This document shows, one piece after another, positions 35,181 to 44,216 of a DNA stretch of 64,000 bases. The translations under genes were made by a program, and so were the position numbers. The DNA is taken from assembly GCF_014649775.1 (NCBI RefSeq), contig NZ_BMTR01000006.1, positions 186,001-250,000 of the forward strand, written 5' to 3'. This stretch comes from Streptomyces longisporoflavus. Its GTDB lineage: Bacteria; Actinomycetota; Actinomycetes; Streptomycetales; Streptomycetaceae. Positions within the stretch are counted from its first letter, which is position 1, and the number at the start of each line of letters is the position of its first letter. The notes below the pieces were generated by a model. It was not told where the DNA came from. It was given only the letters and a program-made list of their open reading frames with translations, and did not search any database.

Positions 35181-36656
35181 CTACAGGGCGTCGAGTTCGC
35201 GGACGACCGCCATGTCGTCGAAGGGGACGAGGTGTTCGCCGATGATCTGGTGCGGCTCGCTGCCCTTGCCCGCGACCAGCACGATGTCGCCCGGCCGCGC
35301 CGCGGACAGCGCGCGCGAGATGGCGGCCCGGCGGTCGGTCACCCGGTGGAAGGGGGTCCCGGTGGACATGAGACCGGGCACGATCTGGTCCAGGATGTCC
35401 TCGGGTGCTTCGTTGCGGGGATTGTCCGAGGTGATGACGCACAGATCGGAGTGCCGGCCCGCGATCTCGCCCATCAGGGCGCGCTTGGTGGTGTCACGGT
35501 CGCCGCCGCAGCCGAACACGGTGATCACCGACCCGGTCGCGAAGCCGCGGATCGTGGCGAGGACCTTCTCCAGCGAGTCCGGCGAGTGCGCGTAGTCCAC
35601 GATCACCTGCACACCCTTCTCGGTGGTGAAGCGTTCGAGCCGGCCGGGTGTGGGTGGCATCCGGTCCAATGCCTCGACGAGGGCGGGCAGTTCGTGCCCG
35701 AGCAGATGGCACGCGGCCAGGGTTGCGAGCGCGTTGGACACCGAGAAGCGGCCCGGTATCGGGATCGCGGCAGGGTACTTGCGGCCGTCGTGATGGAGCG
35801 TGAAGCGGGTGCCCATCGCGTCCACGACCAGGTCGCTGGCCCGGTAATCGGCCGCCGCCTCCAGGCCGTACGTGGTGACCGCGCCCGGCATCAGGGCCAT
35901 GATCTCGGCACTGACGGGATCGTCGGCGTTGACCACCGCGCGCTCGCACAGCCCGGCGAAGAGCCGCAGCTTGGCTTGCTTGTAGTGCTCCATGGTCCCG
36001 TGGTCGTCCAGGTGGTCCTGCGTGAGATTGGTGAAGACACCGATGCCGACGGGCACATGGTCCAGGCGCCGCTCAAGCAGCCCCATGGACGTGGCCTCGA
36101 GCACCACGCTGCTCGTGCCCCGGTCGCGCATGTGGCCGAGAAGGTAGTGCAGATCCGGTGACTCGGGAGTGCTCAGCACCGACCGGGGCATAGGTATCCG
36201 CTCCGTGCCGATCCTGCTGCCCGAGGTGCCGATCACCCCCACCTGCACGCCCTCGGCCAGCCTGAGAACCGATTCGACCATGTACGAGACGGATGTCTTG
36301 CCGTTCGTCCCCGTGATCGCCATGACGTCCATCGCGCGGCCCGGATCGCCGTAGTACCGGGAGGCGGCGAGCGAGGCCGCCACCCGCGCGTCGGTCACCC
36401 GCACCACGCAGACCCGCCCGGCCGTGCCCGCGTCCAGCGGTGGCACGGCGCCCTCGGCGAGGACCGCCACCGCCCCCCGTTCCAGTGCCCGGGCGATGCC
36501 CCCGGGCCCGCCCTCCTGATGGCCGGGTACGGCGACATACAGCGATCCCGGCGTCACCTGCCCCGCGTCGAAGGTCATTCCCGCGGTGACCGGGACGTCC
36601 GGGTCGCCGCGCAGAACGTGGTGGTCGTGTCCGTTGAGCAGTGCGCTGAGCTTCAC
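35181..36656 (-). CDS. Orphan MurE-like Mur ligase
   Basis: A 491-residue Mur ligase with all three domains: N-terminal UDP-binding (VTAGMTFDAGQVTPGSLYVA), central ATP domain with GTNGKT at 116-121 and NLTQDHLDDHG, and C-terminal amino-acid domain with DNPR at 411-414, the motif for diaminopimelate-type substrates in MurE. It adds an amino acid to UDP-MurNAc-dipeptide or a related precursor. The normal murE lies in the division/cell-wall cluster; this copy stands alone between a nucleobase permease and a chitinase. It may be a spare, condition-specific or repurposed ligase. The GTG at 36656 has GAGGGG 7 bases upstream. Confidence 0.88.
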   Translation of the reverse strand: MKLSALLNGHDHHVLRGDPDVPVTAGMTFDAGQVTPGSLYVAVPGHQEGGPGGIARALERGAVAVLAEGAVPPLDAGTAGRVCVVRVTDARVAASLAASRYYGDPGRAMDVMAITGTNGKTSVSYMVESVLRLAEGVQVGVIGTSGSRIGTERIPMPRSVLSTPESPDLHYLLGHMRDRGTSSVVLEATSMGLLERRLDHVPVGIGVFTNLTQDHLDDHGTMEHYKQAKLRLFAGLCERAVVNADDPVSAEIMALMPGAVTTYGLEAAADYRASDLVVDAMGTRFTLHHDGRKYPAAIPIPGRFSVSNALATLAACHLLGHELPALVEALDRMPPTPGRLERFTTEKGVQVIVDYAHSPDSLEKVLATIRGFATGSVITVFGCGGDRDTTKRALMGEIAGRHSDLCVITSDNPRNEAPEDILDQIVPGLMSTGTPFHRVTDRRAAISRALSAARPGDIVLVAGKGSEPHQIIGEHLVPFDDMAVVRELDAL

Positions 36657-37087
36657 TTCAATCCCCTCGAAGGCGGGTCCGCGCACACCGCGCACGCCCG
36701 GCCCGGGGGCAGGGGTGACGGCGAGCCGGAGTCCGCGGTGAAACGCGTAAGGCGAGCGGGGGCCCCACAGGGGGGATATCTGCGTACGGGCCGAAGGGCC
36801 GGGACGGCCGAGGAACGCTACCTGTGCTCCGCGCGACCGATCGCCGAGAACCGGACCGGGTCGTAGAGGGCCGAGCACAGATGGCCGGGCGGAGCAGGGA
36901 CCTGCCCGACACCGCTTCAGTGTACGTCCGCACCGGCTCCCGGCAGACGCGTCGGAAAACCGCTGGTCCCGCGACCGCCCCCGGCCCCGCGATCATTGTC
37001 CGGTTCGTCCGCCGCTGCCTCTGGGCGGGGCGAGTTCAGCCTGAGGGGCCCGGAAGGGGATCTCAACTGGCTTTATCCATGTACCTC
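36657..37087. other. Non-coding stretch upstream of the MurE-like and chitinase genes
   Basis: No convincing gene is seen. The stretch contains a distant inverted repeat, CTGTGCTC (36822-36829) and GAGCACAG (36873-36880). Small open frames here lack ribosome sites and recognisable domains. Promoters of the MurE-like gene must lie at its left side. Confidence 0.5.
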
Positions 37088-37123
37088 TTGACGTGAATAC
37101 GTCACTCGGTATGGTCTAGTCCA
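37088..37123 (+). promoter_or_regulatory. Chitinase promoter overlapped by a DasR-responsive element
   Basis: TTGACG (37088-37093), a 16-base spacer and TATGGT (37110-37115) form a good vegetative promoter. TGGTCTAGTCCA (37112-37123) overlaps the -10 element and matches the DasR consensus TGGTCTAGACCA at 11 of 12 bases. DasR repression relieved by N-acetylglucosamine-derived metabolites is expected. Confidence 0.8.
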
Positions 37124-37278
37124 ACGGCGGGAGACGTTCCGGAAAGCCGCAGCCCCGGTACGCCGGTGCGCCTCCTGACCGCGCATCCCCCTGTGCCGGT
37201 GCCCCTCCTGACCGCACATCCCCCCACCGCACGGCGGTCGGTCGCGCACGCGCCGGCCGTCCAAGGAGTGATCCCCCC

Positions 37279-38028
37279 ATGCGTCCTCGTGTACTTGCGG
37301 CACTGACCGCCACCGCGTCCGTCGCCGCGCTCACCCTGCTGACCCTCGCGCCCAACGCCTCCGCGGAGAAGGCGGACAAGACGGTCGCGGACAAGAGCGC
37401 CGCCGCGGCCGAGTTCCCCGTCAGCGAGTCCCAGTTCAACCAGATGTTCCCGAACCGGAACTCCTTCTACACCTACAGCGGCCTGAAGGCGGCGCTCAGT
37501 GCCTATCCCGACTTCACCGGCACGGGCAGCGACACCGTACGCAAGCAGGAGGCCGCGGCCTTCCTGGCGAACGTCAGCCACGAGACGGGCGGCCTGGTCC
37601 ACGTCGTCGAGCAGAACACCGCCAACTACCCGCACTATTGCGACAGTTCCCAGCCGTACGGCTGCCCGGCGGGCAACGACAAGTACTACGGACGCGGCCC
37701 CATCCAGCTCAGCTGGAACTTCAACTACAAGGCCGCGGGCGACGCCTTGGACATCGACCTCCTGAACAACCCCGACCTCGTGCAGAACGACGCGGCCGTG
37801 GCGTGGAAGACCGGCCTCTGGTACTGGAACACCCAGAACGGTCCGGGGACGATGACGCCGCACAACGCCATGGTCAACGGCGCGGGATTCGGCGAGACGA
37901 TCCGCAGCATCAACGGCAGCCTGGAGTGCGACGGGAAGAACCCCGAGCAGGTGCGGAGCCGGATCGACAACTACACCCGGTTCACCGGGGTGCTCGGCGT
38001 CCCCACGGGCGACAGGCTCAGCTGCTGA
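37279..38028 (+). CDS. Secreted chitinase, glycoside hydrolase family 19
   Basis: A 249-residue secreted enzyme: signal peptide about 1-29 (LAALTATASVAALTLLTLAP, cleaved after ASA), a short charged Lys/Asp/Ala linker, then a GH19 catalytic domain from about residue 45. E102 (NVSHETGG) is the general acid and E111 the general base, spaced nine residues as in the family. YYGRGPIQLSWNFNYKAAG is the substrate-cleft signature. There is no chitin-binding domain, unlike many bacterial GH19 chitinases. It degrades chitin outside the cell and may inhibit fungi. The promoter carries a DasR element; a strong hairpin follows at 38061. Confidence 0.95.
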   Translation: MRPRVLAALTATASVAALTLLTLAPNASAEKADKTVADKSAAAAEFPVSESQFNQMFPNRNSFYTYSGLKAALSAYPDFTGTGSDTVRKQEAAAFLANVSHETGGLVHVVEQNTANYPHYCDSSQPYGCPAGNDKYYGRGPIQLSWNFNYKAAGDALDIDLLNNPDLVQNDAAVAWKTGLWYWNTQNGPGTMTPHNAMVNGAGFGETIRSINGSLECDGKNPEQVRSRIDNYTRFTGVLGVPTGDRLSC

Positions 38029-38060
38029 GAAAGCCCCGGCGACGGGGCGCCGTCGTTCTC

Positions 38061-38099
38061 CCCCTCGCCCCGCCGGCTTCGATCCGGCGGGGCGAGGGG
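38061..38099 (+). terminator. Perfect 16-bp hairpin after the chitinase gene
   Basis: CCCCTCGCCCCGCCGG and its exact complement enclose a 7-base loop (CTTCGAT), starting 33 bases after the chitinase stop. Confidence 0.9.
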
Positions 38100-38212
38100 T
38101 GATTTTCGGCCAACATTAATGTAGCGCTCAACGATCCGCCGAGGGGGTCTGGTTGGGTCAGGAAGTGATCAATAGCCTGTGGAGCATTGCTGTTCTCTGA
38201 CCTAGGAGCTCC

Positions 38213-39439
38213 ATGTCCACCGCGCAGCAGGTCCCCGACATCCTCTCGCCCGAGTTCGCCAAGGACCCGTATCCGGCCTACCAGGTGATGCGCGAGACCG
38301 CGCCGCTCTTCTGGCACGAGGCGACACAGAGCTGGATCGTCTCGCGGTACGAGGACGTCGAGCGCGTCTTCAAGGACAAGAGCTCCCAGTTCACCACCGA
38401 CAACTACGACTGGCAGATCGAGCCCGTACACGGCAAGACGATCCTCCAGCTCAGCGGCCGGGAGCACTCGGTGCGCCGCGCGCTCGTCGCACCGGCGTTC
38501 CGCGGCAGCGACCTCCAGCACAAATTCCTGCCCGTCATCGAGCGCAACTCCCGCGAACTCATCGACACCTTCCGGCACACCGGCAGCGTGGACCTGGTCG
38601 CGGACTACGCCACCCGCTTCCCCGTCAACGTGATCGCCGACATGCTCGGCCTGGACAAGGCCGACCACGCCCGCTTCCACGGCTGGTACACCACCGTCAT
38701 AGCCTTCCTCGGCAACCTGGCCGGCGACCCCGAGGTCGCCGCGGCGGGCGAGCGCACCCGGGTCGAGTTCGCCGAGTACATGATCCCGATCATCCGGCAG
38801 CGCCGGGACAACCTCGGCGACGACCTGCTCTCCACGCTGTGCGCCGCCGAGGTGGACGGCGTACGGATGAGCGACGAGGACATCAAGGCCTTCTGCAGCC
38901 TGCTGCTCGCGGCGGGCGGCGAGACCACCGACAAGGCGATCGCCAGCATCTTCGCCAACCTCCTGCTGCACCCCGAGCAGCTCGAAGCCGTCCGGCAGGA
39001 CCGCAGCCTGATCGCCCGCGCCTTCGCCGAGACCCTGCGCCACACTCCGCCCGTCCACATGATCATGCGGCAGTCGGCGACCGACGTGGAGGTCACCGGC
39101 GGCACCATCCCCGCGGGTGCCACCGTCACCTGCCTGATCGGCTCGGCCAACCGCGACGAGCGGCGCTACGGCGACCCGGACCGCTTCGACATCTTCCGGG
39201 ACGATCTGACCACGACGACCGCGTTCTCCGCCGCCGCCGACCACCTCGCCTTCGCCCTGGGCCGGCACTTCTGTGTGGGCGCCCTGCTCGCCAAGGCAGA
39301 GGTGGAGATCGGCGTCGACCAGCTTCTCGACGCGATGCCGGACGTACGGCTCGCGAAGGGCTTCGACCCCGTCGAGCAGGGCGTGTTCACCCGCGGACCG
39401 CAGTCGCTGCCGGTGGAGTTCACCCCCGTCACCGCCTGA
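38213..39439 (+). CDS. Cytochrome P450
   Basis: A 408-residue soluble bacterial P450. The I-helix oxygen-binding motif is LLAAGGETTDKAI, ExxR is present as ETLRHTPP, and the heme-binding loop FALGRHFCVG places the iron ligand at C354. All catalytic signatures are intact, so it should be an active monooxygenase needing ferredoxin and reductase from elsewhere; none is encoded here. The ATG at 38213 follows AGGAGCTCC. It is convergent with the CYP157-like gene of the conservon; in streptomycetes a second P450 often accompanies such a conservon. The substrate is unknown. Confidence 0.93.
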   Translation: MSTAQQVPDILSPEFAKDPYPAYQVMRETAPLFWHEATQSWIVSRYEDVERVFKDKSSQFTTDNYDWQIEPVHGKTILQLSGREHSVRRALVAPAFRGSDLQHKFLPVIERNSRELIDTFRHTGSVDLVADYATRFPVNVIADMLGLDKADHARFHGWYTTVIAFLGNLAGDPEVAAAGERTRVEFAEYMIPIIRQRRDNLGDDLLSTLCAAEVDGVRMSDEDIKAFCSLLLAAGGETTDKAIASIFANLLLHPEQLEAVRQDRSLIARAFAETLRHTPPVHMIMRQSATDVEVTGGTIPAGATVTCLIGSANRDERRYGDPDRFDIFRDDLTTTTAFSAAADHLAFALGRHFCVGALLAKAEVEIGVDQLLDAMPDVRLAKGFDPVEQGVFTRGPQSLPVEFTPVTA

Positions 39440-39451
39440 CCACCACCTGGC

Positions 39452-39487
39452 CCGCCGGGGCGCCACCCGAAAGCGGCGCCCTGGCGG
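39452..39487. terminator. Hairpin between the convergent P450 genes
   Basis: CCGCCGGGGCGCC can pair with GGCGCCCTGGCGG across a 10-base loop, with two weak positions. It starts 12 bases after the upstream P450 stop and reaches the stop of the facing P450 gene, so it can serve both. Confidence 0.75.
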
Positions 39488-39491
39488 CAGC

Positions 39492-40775
39492 TCAGTGCGC
39501 CACGGGCGTGAACTGCACCGGCAGCGACGCGAGGCCCCGCATCCAGATGGACGGGCGCCAGGTCAACTCGTGCGGCTCCACCGCGAGAACGAGGTCGGGC
39601 AGCCGCTCCAGAAGCGTCTCGACCGCGGTCCTCGCGATGACGTCGGCGAGCAGCGGAGCCGGGTAGGGGCAGCGGTGCTCGCCGTGGCTGAAGGAGAGAT
39701 GCGCGGAGTTCTCCGGGCCGACGTGAGACTCCGGCCAGATCTGCGGATCAGTGTTGGCCGCCGCGAGGCCGAGCACCAGACAGTCGCCCGCCCGGATCTG
39801 CCGCCCGCCGAGCTGCGTGTCGCGCACCGCCCAGCGGCCGATGAAGTTCTGGGTCGGCGTGTCGAGCCACAGCACCTCATTGAGCGCCTCGCCCACGCTC
39901 AGCCGCCCGCCGGACACGTTCAGGGCGAACCGCTCGTCGGTCAGCATCAACCGCAGCGTGTTGCAGATCCAGTTGGCCGTCGGCTGCTGCGCCGCCGCGA
40001 TGACCGAGATCAGGTCCTGGACGATCTCCTCGTCGGTCAGGCCCGCCGGGTGCCGGAGCATCCGCGAGGTGATGTCCGCCCCCGGCTTCTCCCGCTTCTC
40101 CTTGACCAGCCGCTGGATGCGCTCCCCGACGCGCGTGTACGCGGCCACGGGGTCGTCGCCCTCGTGCGCGTCGAGCGAGATCCGCAGGTCGTCCACGAGT
40201 TGCTGCGTGTCCGTGCTCGCGTCGGGCATGCCGCACATCTGCACCGCGGCGATCATGGGCAGCGCGTGGGCGTACGCGTCCATCAGCTCCGCCTGGCCGC
40301 TGCCGGCGAACGAGGCGATGAGACGGTCGGCGATGCGGGCGCTGTCCCGCGCGAGTTCGAACTGGTCGACCCCCTCCAGGGCCTCGGTGATCACCCCGGC
40401 CCGCCGCTGGTGCTCGGCGCCCTCGGTGAACAGGACCGAGGGCTGATAGCCGACGAACGGCATCAGCGGCCAGTCGGCGGGAATGTTCTCCCACTGGTTC
40501 CAGCGGCGCGAGTCACGGGCGAACAGCTCGTCGTGTCCCGTCACATAGCTGACCTCGGAGTACCCGAGCACCAGCCACGCGGGGACGTCACCGTCGAGAA
40601 GGACCGGCGCCACCGCGCCGTGCTCCCTGCGCAGGCTGCGGTAGAGCTGCGAGGGCGTCTGCTGGTACTCCAGACCGCCCAGGCGCACCGCGCCGGAAGG
40701 CGCGCCGCCGCCCGCGTGGGCCGGGCAGCCCGGCGGAGCGCTCTGCTCGGAAGAGAGTCCGGTGGGCTCGGTCAC
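39492..40775 (-). CDS. CYP157-type cytochrome P450 of the conservon, lacking the ExxR arginine
   Basis: A 427-residue P450-like protein. The heme loop FSHGEHRCPYPAP is intact, but the K-helix ExxR motif is replaced by EVLW (in NEVLWLDTPTQN) and the I-helix reads VIAAAQQPTANWI instead of AGxxT. These changes are the hallmark of the CYP157 family found with Streptomyces conservons. Such proteins can still bind heme, but their chemistry is unclear. The GTG at 40775 overlaps the cvnD stop by 4 bases (GTGA), so it is the fifth gene of the cvnABCD operon and probably acts with its GTPase signalling. Confidence 0.93.
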   Translation of the reverse strand: MTEPTGLSSEQSAPPGCPAHAGGGAPSGAVRLGGLEYQQTPSQLYRSLRREHGAVAPVLLDGDVPAWLVLGYSEVSYVTGHDELFARDSRRWNQWENIPADWPLMPFVGYQPSVLFTEGAEHQRRAGVITEALEGVDQFELARDSARIADRLIASFAGSGQAELMDAYAHALPMIAAVQMCGMPDASTDTQQLVDDLRISLDAHEGDDPVAAYTRVGERIQRLVKEKREKPGADITSRMLRHPAGLTDEEIVQDLISVIAAAQQPTANWICNTLRLMLTDERFALNVSGGRLSVGEALNEVLWLDTPTQNFIGRWAVRDTQLGGRQIRAGDCLVLGLAAANTDPQIWPESHVGPENSAHLSFSHGEHRCPYPAPLLADVIARTAVETLLERLPDLVLAVEPHELTWRPSIWMRGLASLPVQFTPVAH

Positions 40776-41383
40776 GGTGTCATCTCCTGGGCCATGGCCA
40801 GTGCGTACAGGTGGTCCACGAGGGTGATCAGGACGTCCTTGCCCGACGACCTCACCCGTGCGTCGCAGTCGATCAGCGGCACATGGTCGGGCAGCGCGAG
40901 GGCCTGACGGATCTCGTCCAGGGAATGGGGAGAGGCGTCGTCGAACCGGTTGACGGCCACCACGAACGGCGTCTTGTGGTGCTCCAGGCGGTCGATGGCG
41001 TACCAGGAGTCGTCCATCCGCCGTGTGTCGACCAGGACGACCGCGCCGAGGGTGCCGGAGAAGAGCCGGTCCCACAGGAACCAGAAGCGCTCCTGGCCGG
41101 GCGCGCCGAACAGATAGAGCACCACACGCTCGTTGAGACTGATCCGGCCGAAGTCGAACGCCACCGTCGTGGTGGTCTTGGCGGCCACGTCCGACGTCTC
41201 GTCGACGCCGATGCCGGCCTGCGTCATCACCTCTTCGGTGTTCAGCGGCCGGATCTCGCTGACCGACCGGACCAGGGTGGTCTTGCCGACCCCGAAGCCG
41301 CCGACGACGACGATCTTCAGGCCGGTCTCGGCCGTGTCGGACAGGGGCATACGGGAGGGCAGCTCAGATGTTGCGGAGCCCAT
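40772..41383 (-). CDS. cvnD: Conservon GTPase CvnD
   Basis: A 203-residue small GTP-binding protein of the bacterial Ras-like group. The P-loop is VVVGGFGVGKTTLVRS, switch II is LFGAPGQERFWFLWDRLFSG, and the base-recognition region is VAVNRFDD. It acts at the membrane with CvnA, CvnB and CvnC in a complex likened to eukaryotic G-protein signalling. The ATG at 41383 has AAGGAGGT upstream and overlaps the cvnC end by 20 bases. It is followed by the CYP157-like gene with a 4-base overlap. Confidence 0.95.
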   Translation of the reverse strand: MGSATSELPSRMPLSDTAETGLKIVVVGGFGVGKTTLVRSVSEIRPLNTEEVMTQAGIGVDETSDVAAKTTTTVAFDFGRISLNERVVLYLFGAPGQERFWFLWDRLFSGTLGAVVLVDTRRMDDSWYAIDRLEHHKTPFVVAVNRFDDASPHSLDEIRQALALPDHVPLIDCDARVRSSGKDVLITLVDHLYALAMAQEMTP

Positions 41384-41726
41384 GGAGCACCTCCTTGAGA
41401 AGGGCGGAATCGGGGATCGCGGCGGCCGAGCCGGCCGCGCGGGGATGGCGGGCGGTGATCCGGCCCATCGCGAGCAGGTCACCGAGGAGGATCCGCACCA
41501 CCGTGATCGGCAGCTTCATCTCCGCGGCGACCTCCACCACGGCCGTCGGATGCTTGCACGTCTCGAGGATCCGTACGTGCTCCGACTGCATGCCCGCCGT
41601 CGGCTCGCACTCGCTCACCACCAGCGTGACCAGGTCGAACGAATCGTCGTCGGCCCGGCTGCGGCCACCGGTGACGGTGTAGAGCCGGTCCGGATCACCG
41701 ACGTCCACCGGCCTGCGCGGCGTCAC
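41364..41726 (-). CDS. cvnC: Conservon protein CvnC (DUF742)
   Basis: A 120-residue DUF742 protein. Typical features are the start region DRLYTVTGGRSRAD, the central FDLVTLVVSECEP, and the winged-helix-like end VVEVAAEMKLPITVVRILLG followed by HGLRNI. It is thought to be a small adaptor of the conservon complex. The GTG start overlaps cvnB by 4 bases (GTGA). Confidence 0.95.
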   Translation of the reverse strand: MTPRRPVDVGDPDRLYTVTGGRSRADDDSFDLVTLVVSECEPTAGMQSEHVRILETCKHPTAVVEVAAEMKLPITVVRILLGDLLAMGRITARHPRAAGSAAAIPDSALLKEVLHGLRNI

Positions 41727-42178
41727 GAGGAGCCGCTTCCCTCGACGTGCGCGCGCGGCTCGGCGCGCAGATGCTCACCGATCTGCTCGACCAGCTCCGT
41801 CATCTGGTGGCCCACCACGCCGGGATCGGAGTTCTCCTCCGCCACCACCGCCAGGTGCGCTCCCTGCCCGGCCTCGACGATGAAGAGCAACCCGCCGTGG
41901 AACTCGGTCATCGAGTGCCGGACGCCGCCGGTCCCGTCGCCGAACTCCACCGACGCCCCCTGGGCCAGCGCCTGGATGCCGGAGCAGATCGCGGCCAGCT
42001 GGTCAGCCTGGTCGAGCGTCAGGTGCTCGCTCCAGCACAGTTTCAAGCCGTCCCGCGAGAGCACCAGGGCGTGCCGCGTACCGGGGGTGCGCTTGAGGAG
42101 GCTCTGCAGGAGCCAGGTCAGGCTGTTGTCAGTGGTCTGCATGGTAGGCGGGGCGAGATGCGCCGGATTGCCGGTCAC
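41723..42178 (-). CDS. cvnB: Conservon roadblock/LC7-domain protein CvnB
   Basis: A 151-residue roadblock/LC7 protein (LTWLLQSLLKRTPGTRHALV, LSRDGLKLC, QADQLAAICSGIQALAQGAS, GGLLFIVEAGQGAHLAVVAE). Such proteins act as GTPase-regulating partners, here of CvnD. The GTG at 42178 has GGAGGG upstream; an in-frame ATG twelve codons later (MQTTDNSL) is an alternative. It lies 78 bases after cvnA and overlaps cvnC by 4. Confidence 0.95.
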   Translation of the reverse strand: MTGNPAHLAPPTMQTTDNSLTWLLQSLLKRTPGTRHALVLSRDGLKLCWSEHLTLDQADQLAAICSGIQALAQGASVEFGDGTGGVRHSMTEFHGGLLFIVEAGQGAHLAVVAEENSDPGVVGHQMTELVEQIGEHLRAEPRAHVEGSGSS

Positions 42179-42256
42179 CTGCCCGTCCCTCCAATCTCAC
42201 GATCTCGAGCGGGGAAGGGGGCGCCAGAGCCCGGGCGCCGTGCGGGAGGCTTCGGT

Positions 42257-44092
42257 CTACTCGGCGGGCGGCGGCCCGGAATCGGCGGGGAAGTCGGGCG
42301 CCGCGGGGGAGCCGGGCACCTCGCCCGCGGCCTGCCGGCCGCGGTGGAAGGCGCCGAAACGGGAACCGGCGTCGCGCGGCGGCAGCCCCGCGTCACCGGA
42401 GAGCGTGCCGGCCCCCGCGGCGGCGTCGGACGCCGCCCTGCGCTGCTGCCGCTCACGCTCGGCCTCGGCCATGGTGCGGCCGGGGGCGCGCACGGGCAGG
42501 CCGTTGGCCGTGGCGGCGGCGGGGCGGGGCTGAGCGGGCGGGGGAGTGGGCTCGGCCGCGGGAGCGGGCGCGGGCAGCACGGGGGCCGCGGGTGCCTGTG
42601 CGGCGACGGTGTCCGGGGCGGCCGCGGTCTCCGGCGCCTGCGGTGCGGGCGCTTGCTGTGCCGGCGCTTGCGGTGCGGGCGCCTGCGGGACCGGTACGGG
42701 CGCCGGCTCGGCGCTCCGGGGAGCGAGGTGCTGCGGGGCGGGGTCGCGCTGCTGGGCCAGGAGCTGCGGCGGCAGGAGCACCACGACGCCGGTGCCCCCG
42801 CGCGAGGAGGGGCGGAAGTTGACGCTCATGCCGTACTTGGCGGCGAGCCGCCCGACCACGGCGAGGCCGAGGCGGGTGCCCTGCAGCGAGGCCAGGTCCG
42901 TCACGTGCCCGGAGACCGACTCCTCCGCACGGCGCATCGCCGCGTCGGCCATCTTCAGGCCGCTGTCCTCGATCGTGACGACGATCCCGGCGCTGCGCTC
43001 CTCCACGTAGACGTGCACCTCGTCGATGGGCGGGGAGAAGTTCGCCGCGTTGTCCATGAGCTCGGCGAGTACGTGCATGACGCCCTCGGCGGCGAACCCG
43101 GCGATGGCCACGGTGGTCGAGCAGTGCAGCCGCACGCGCTGGTACGCGGAGATCCGGCCCACCGCGCCCCGCAGGATGCTCTCCATGACGATCGGCTTGT
43201 TCCAGGCGCGGCTGGAGCGGCCGCCCATCAGCAGGGCGAGACGGTCGGTCATCAGGCCCAGCTGGGAGGTGCTGTGGTCGAGGCGCAGCAGGTCACCGAA
43301 GACCTCGACGCCGTGCCGCTCCTGCATGTCCCGCAGGTCGGCGAGCATGCCCACGGACTTGGCCTGCACCCGGCTCAGCGCCTTGGCGGAGGCCGCCTGG
43401 GCGGCCGCGGCGCGCCGCTCGCTGTAGGCCAGCTCCCGTACGAACGATTCTGCGGGCACCCGCAGCAGGGGATTGTGCGGCCAGTCGAGTCCGGCGAGGA
43501 CCGTGTCCGCGCTGGCACCTTCGCGCAGCCGCTCGATGGCGGTGGGCAGGGTGACCGCGGTCAGCTGGTCCAACTCCTCGGCAGCTTGGGCGAGTTGCCC
43601 CTGTGCCTGGTCACGCCGGGATTCTATGGAGGCGGCGTGCCGCAGGGTCTCCTCCACCACGGAGGCGAATTCCTGCACGACCCGACGCAATTGCGGATCC
43701 GACGGCGGCGCGGTCTGTGCGAGGGTCTCGTGCGCGCTCGCCCCGTCCCGCAGCCGCTTCACGACGGTCGGCAGCGTGACGTTCACCAGATGCGCGGACT
43801 CGGCGCCGTGGCGGGCCAGTTGCGCCTTGAGGGCAGCGGCCTCGGCATGGTCCGCGGCGGCGGCCGCGCGGACCCGCTTGACGAGCAGTGAACCGGTCAC
43901 GAGGGAGACCGCCAGACAGAGCCAGCCTGCCGCGACGGAACCCGTCACCCAGGCGCGGGCGTTGTCGGGGGCCGCGACGCACGCGGCGGCGCCGGCCGCG
44001 GCGGTCACGACCAGGACGATCAGGGGTACCGCCGACGCGCGCTGCCGCGGCTTCGCTATTCGGTGCGGGCTGGGGGGAGCAGGCACGGGCAT
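42257..44092 (-). CDS. cvnA: Conservon sensor ATPase CvnA
   Basis: A 611-residue membrane protein related to histidine kinases. Two N-terminal spans (about 20-40 and 47-70) are followed by a nitrate/nitrite-sensor-like helical region, a coiled segment, and an HATPase domain (N-box AELMDNAANFSPP, G1 EDSGLKM, G2 GTRLGLAVVGRLAAKYG). A long Pro/Ala/Gln-rich tail with PAPQAP repeats and a conserved end follows. The phosphoacceptor region is degenerate, so classical kinase activity is doubtful. It is the first gene of cvnABCD-CYP157. An 18-bp perfect palindrome lies 125 bases upstream. Confidence 0.93.
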   Translation of the reverse strand: MPVPAPPSPHRIAKPRQRASAVPLIVLVVTAAAGAAACVAAPDNARAWVTGSVAAGWLCLAVSLVTGSLLVKRVRAAAAADHAEAAALKAQLARHGAESAHLVNVTLPTVVKRLRDGASAHETLAQTAPPSDPQLRRVVQEFASVVEETLRHAASIESRRDQAQGQLAQAAEELDQLTAVTLPTAIERLREGASADTVLAGLDWPHNPLLRVPAESFVRELAYSERRAAAAQAASAKALSRVQAKSVGMLADLRDMQERHGVEVFGDLLRLDHSTSQLGLMTDRLALLMGGRSSRAWNKPIVMESILRGAVGRISAYQRVRLHCSTTVAIAGFAAEGVMHVLAELMDNAANFSPPIDEVHVYVEERSAGIVVTIEDSGLKMADAAMRRAEESVSGHVTDLASLQGTRLGLAVVGRLAAKYGMSVNFRPSSRGGTGVVVLLPPQLLAQQRDPAPQHLAPRSAEPAPVPVPQAPAPQAPAQQAPAPQAPETAAAPDTVAAQAPAAPVLPAPAPAAEPTPPPAQPRPAAATANGLPVRAPGRTMAEAERERQQRRAASDAAAGAGTLSGDAGLPPRDAGSRFGAFHRGRQAAGEVPGSPAAPDFPADSGPPPAE

Positions 44093-44216
44093 TCAGCGGT
44101 CCCTCGGTCCTTGGGTGCAGGTGAGCAACGAGCCGACCGACTACGCGTCGGCCGCGGGCCCGGCGAGAACACCAAAGAGGACGGCGATCTTCCGGACCAC
44201 ACACCGCGCCATGCTA

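Noticed and set aside
36658..36996. A 112-codon minus-strand frame upstream of the MurE-like gene
   Set aside because: Arg/Pro-rich composition with no ribosome site or motif; more likely non-coding leader.
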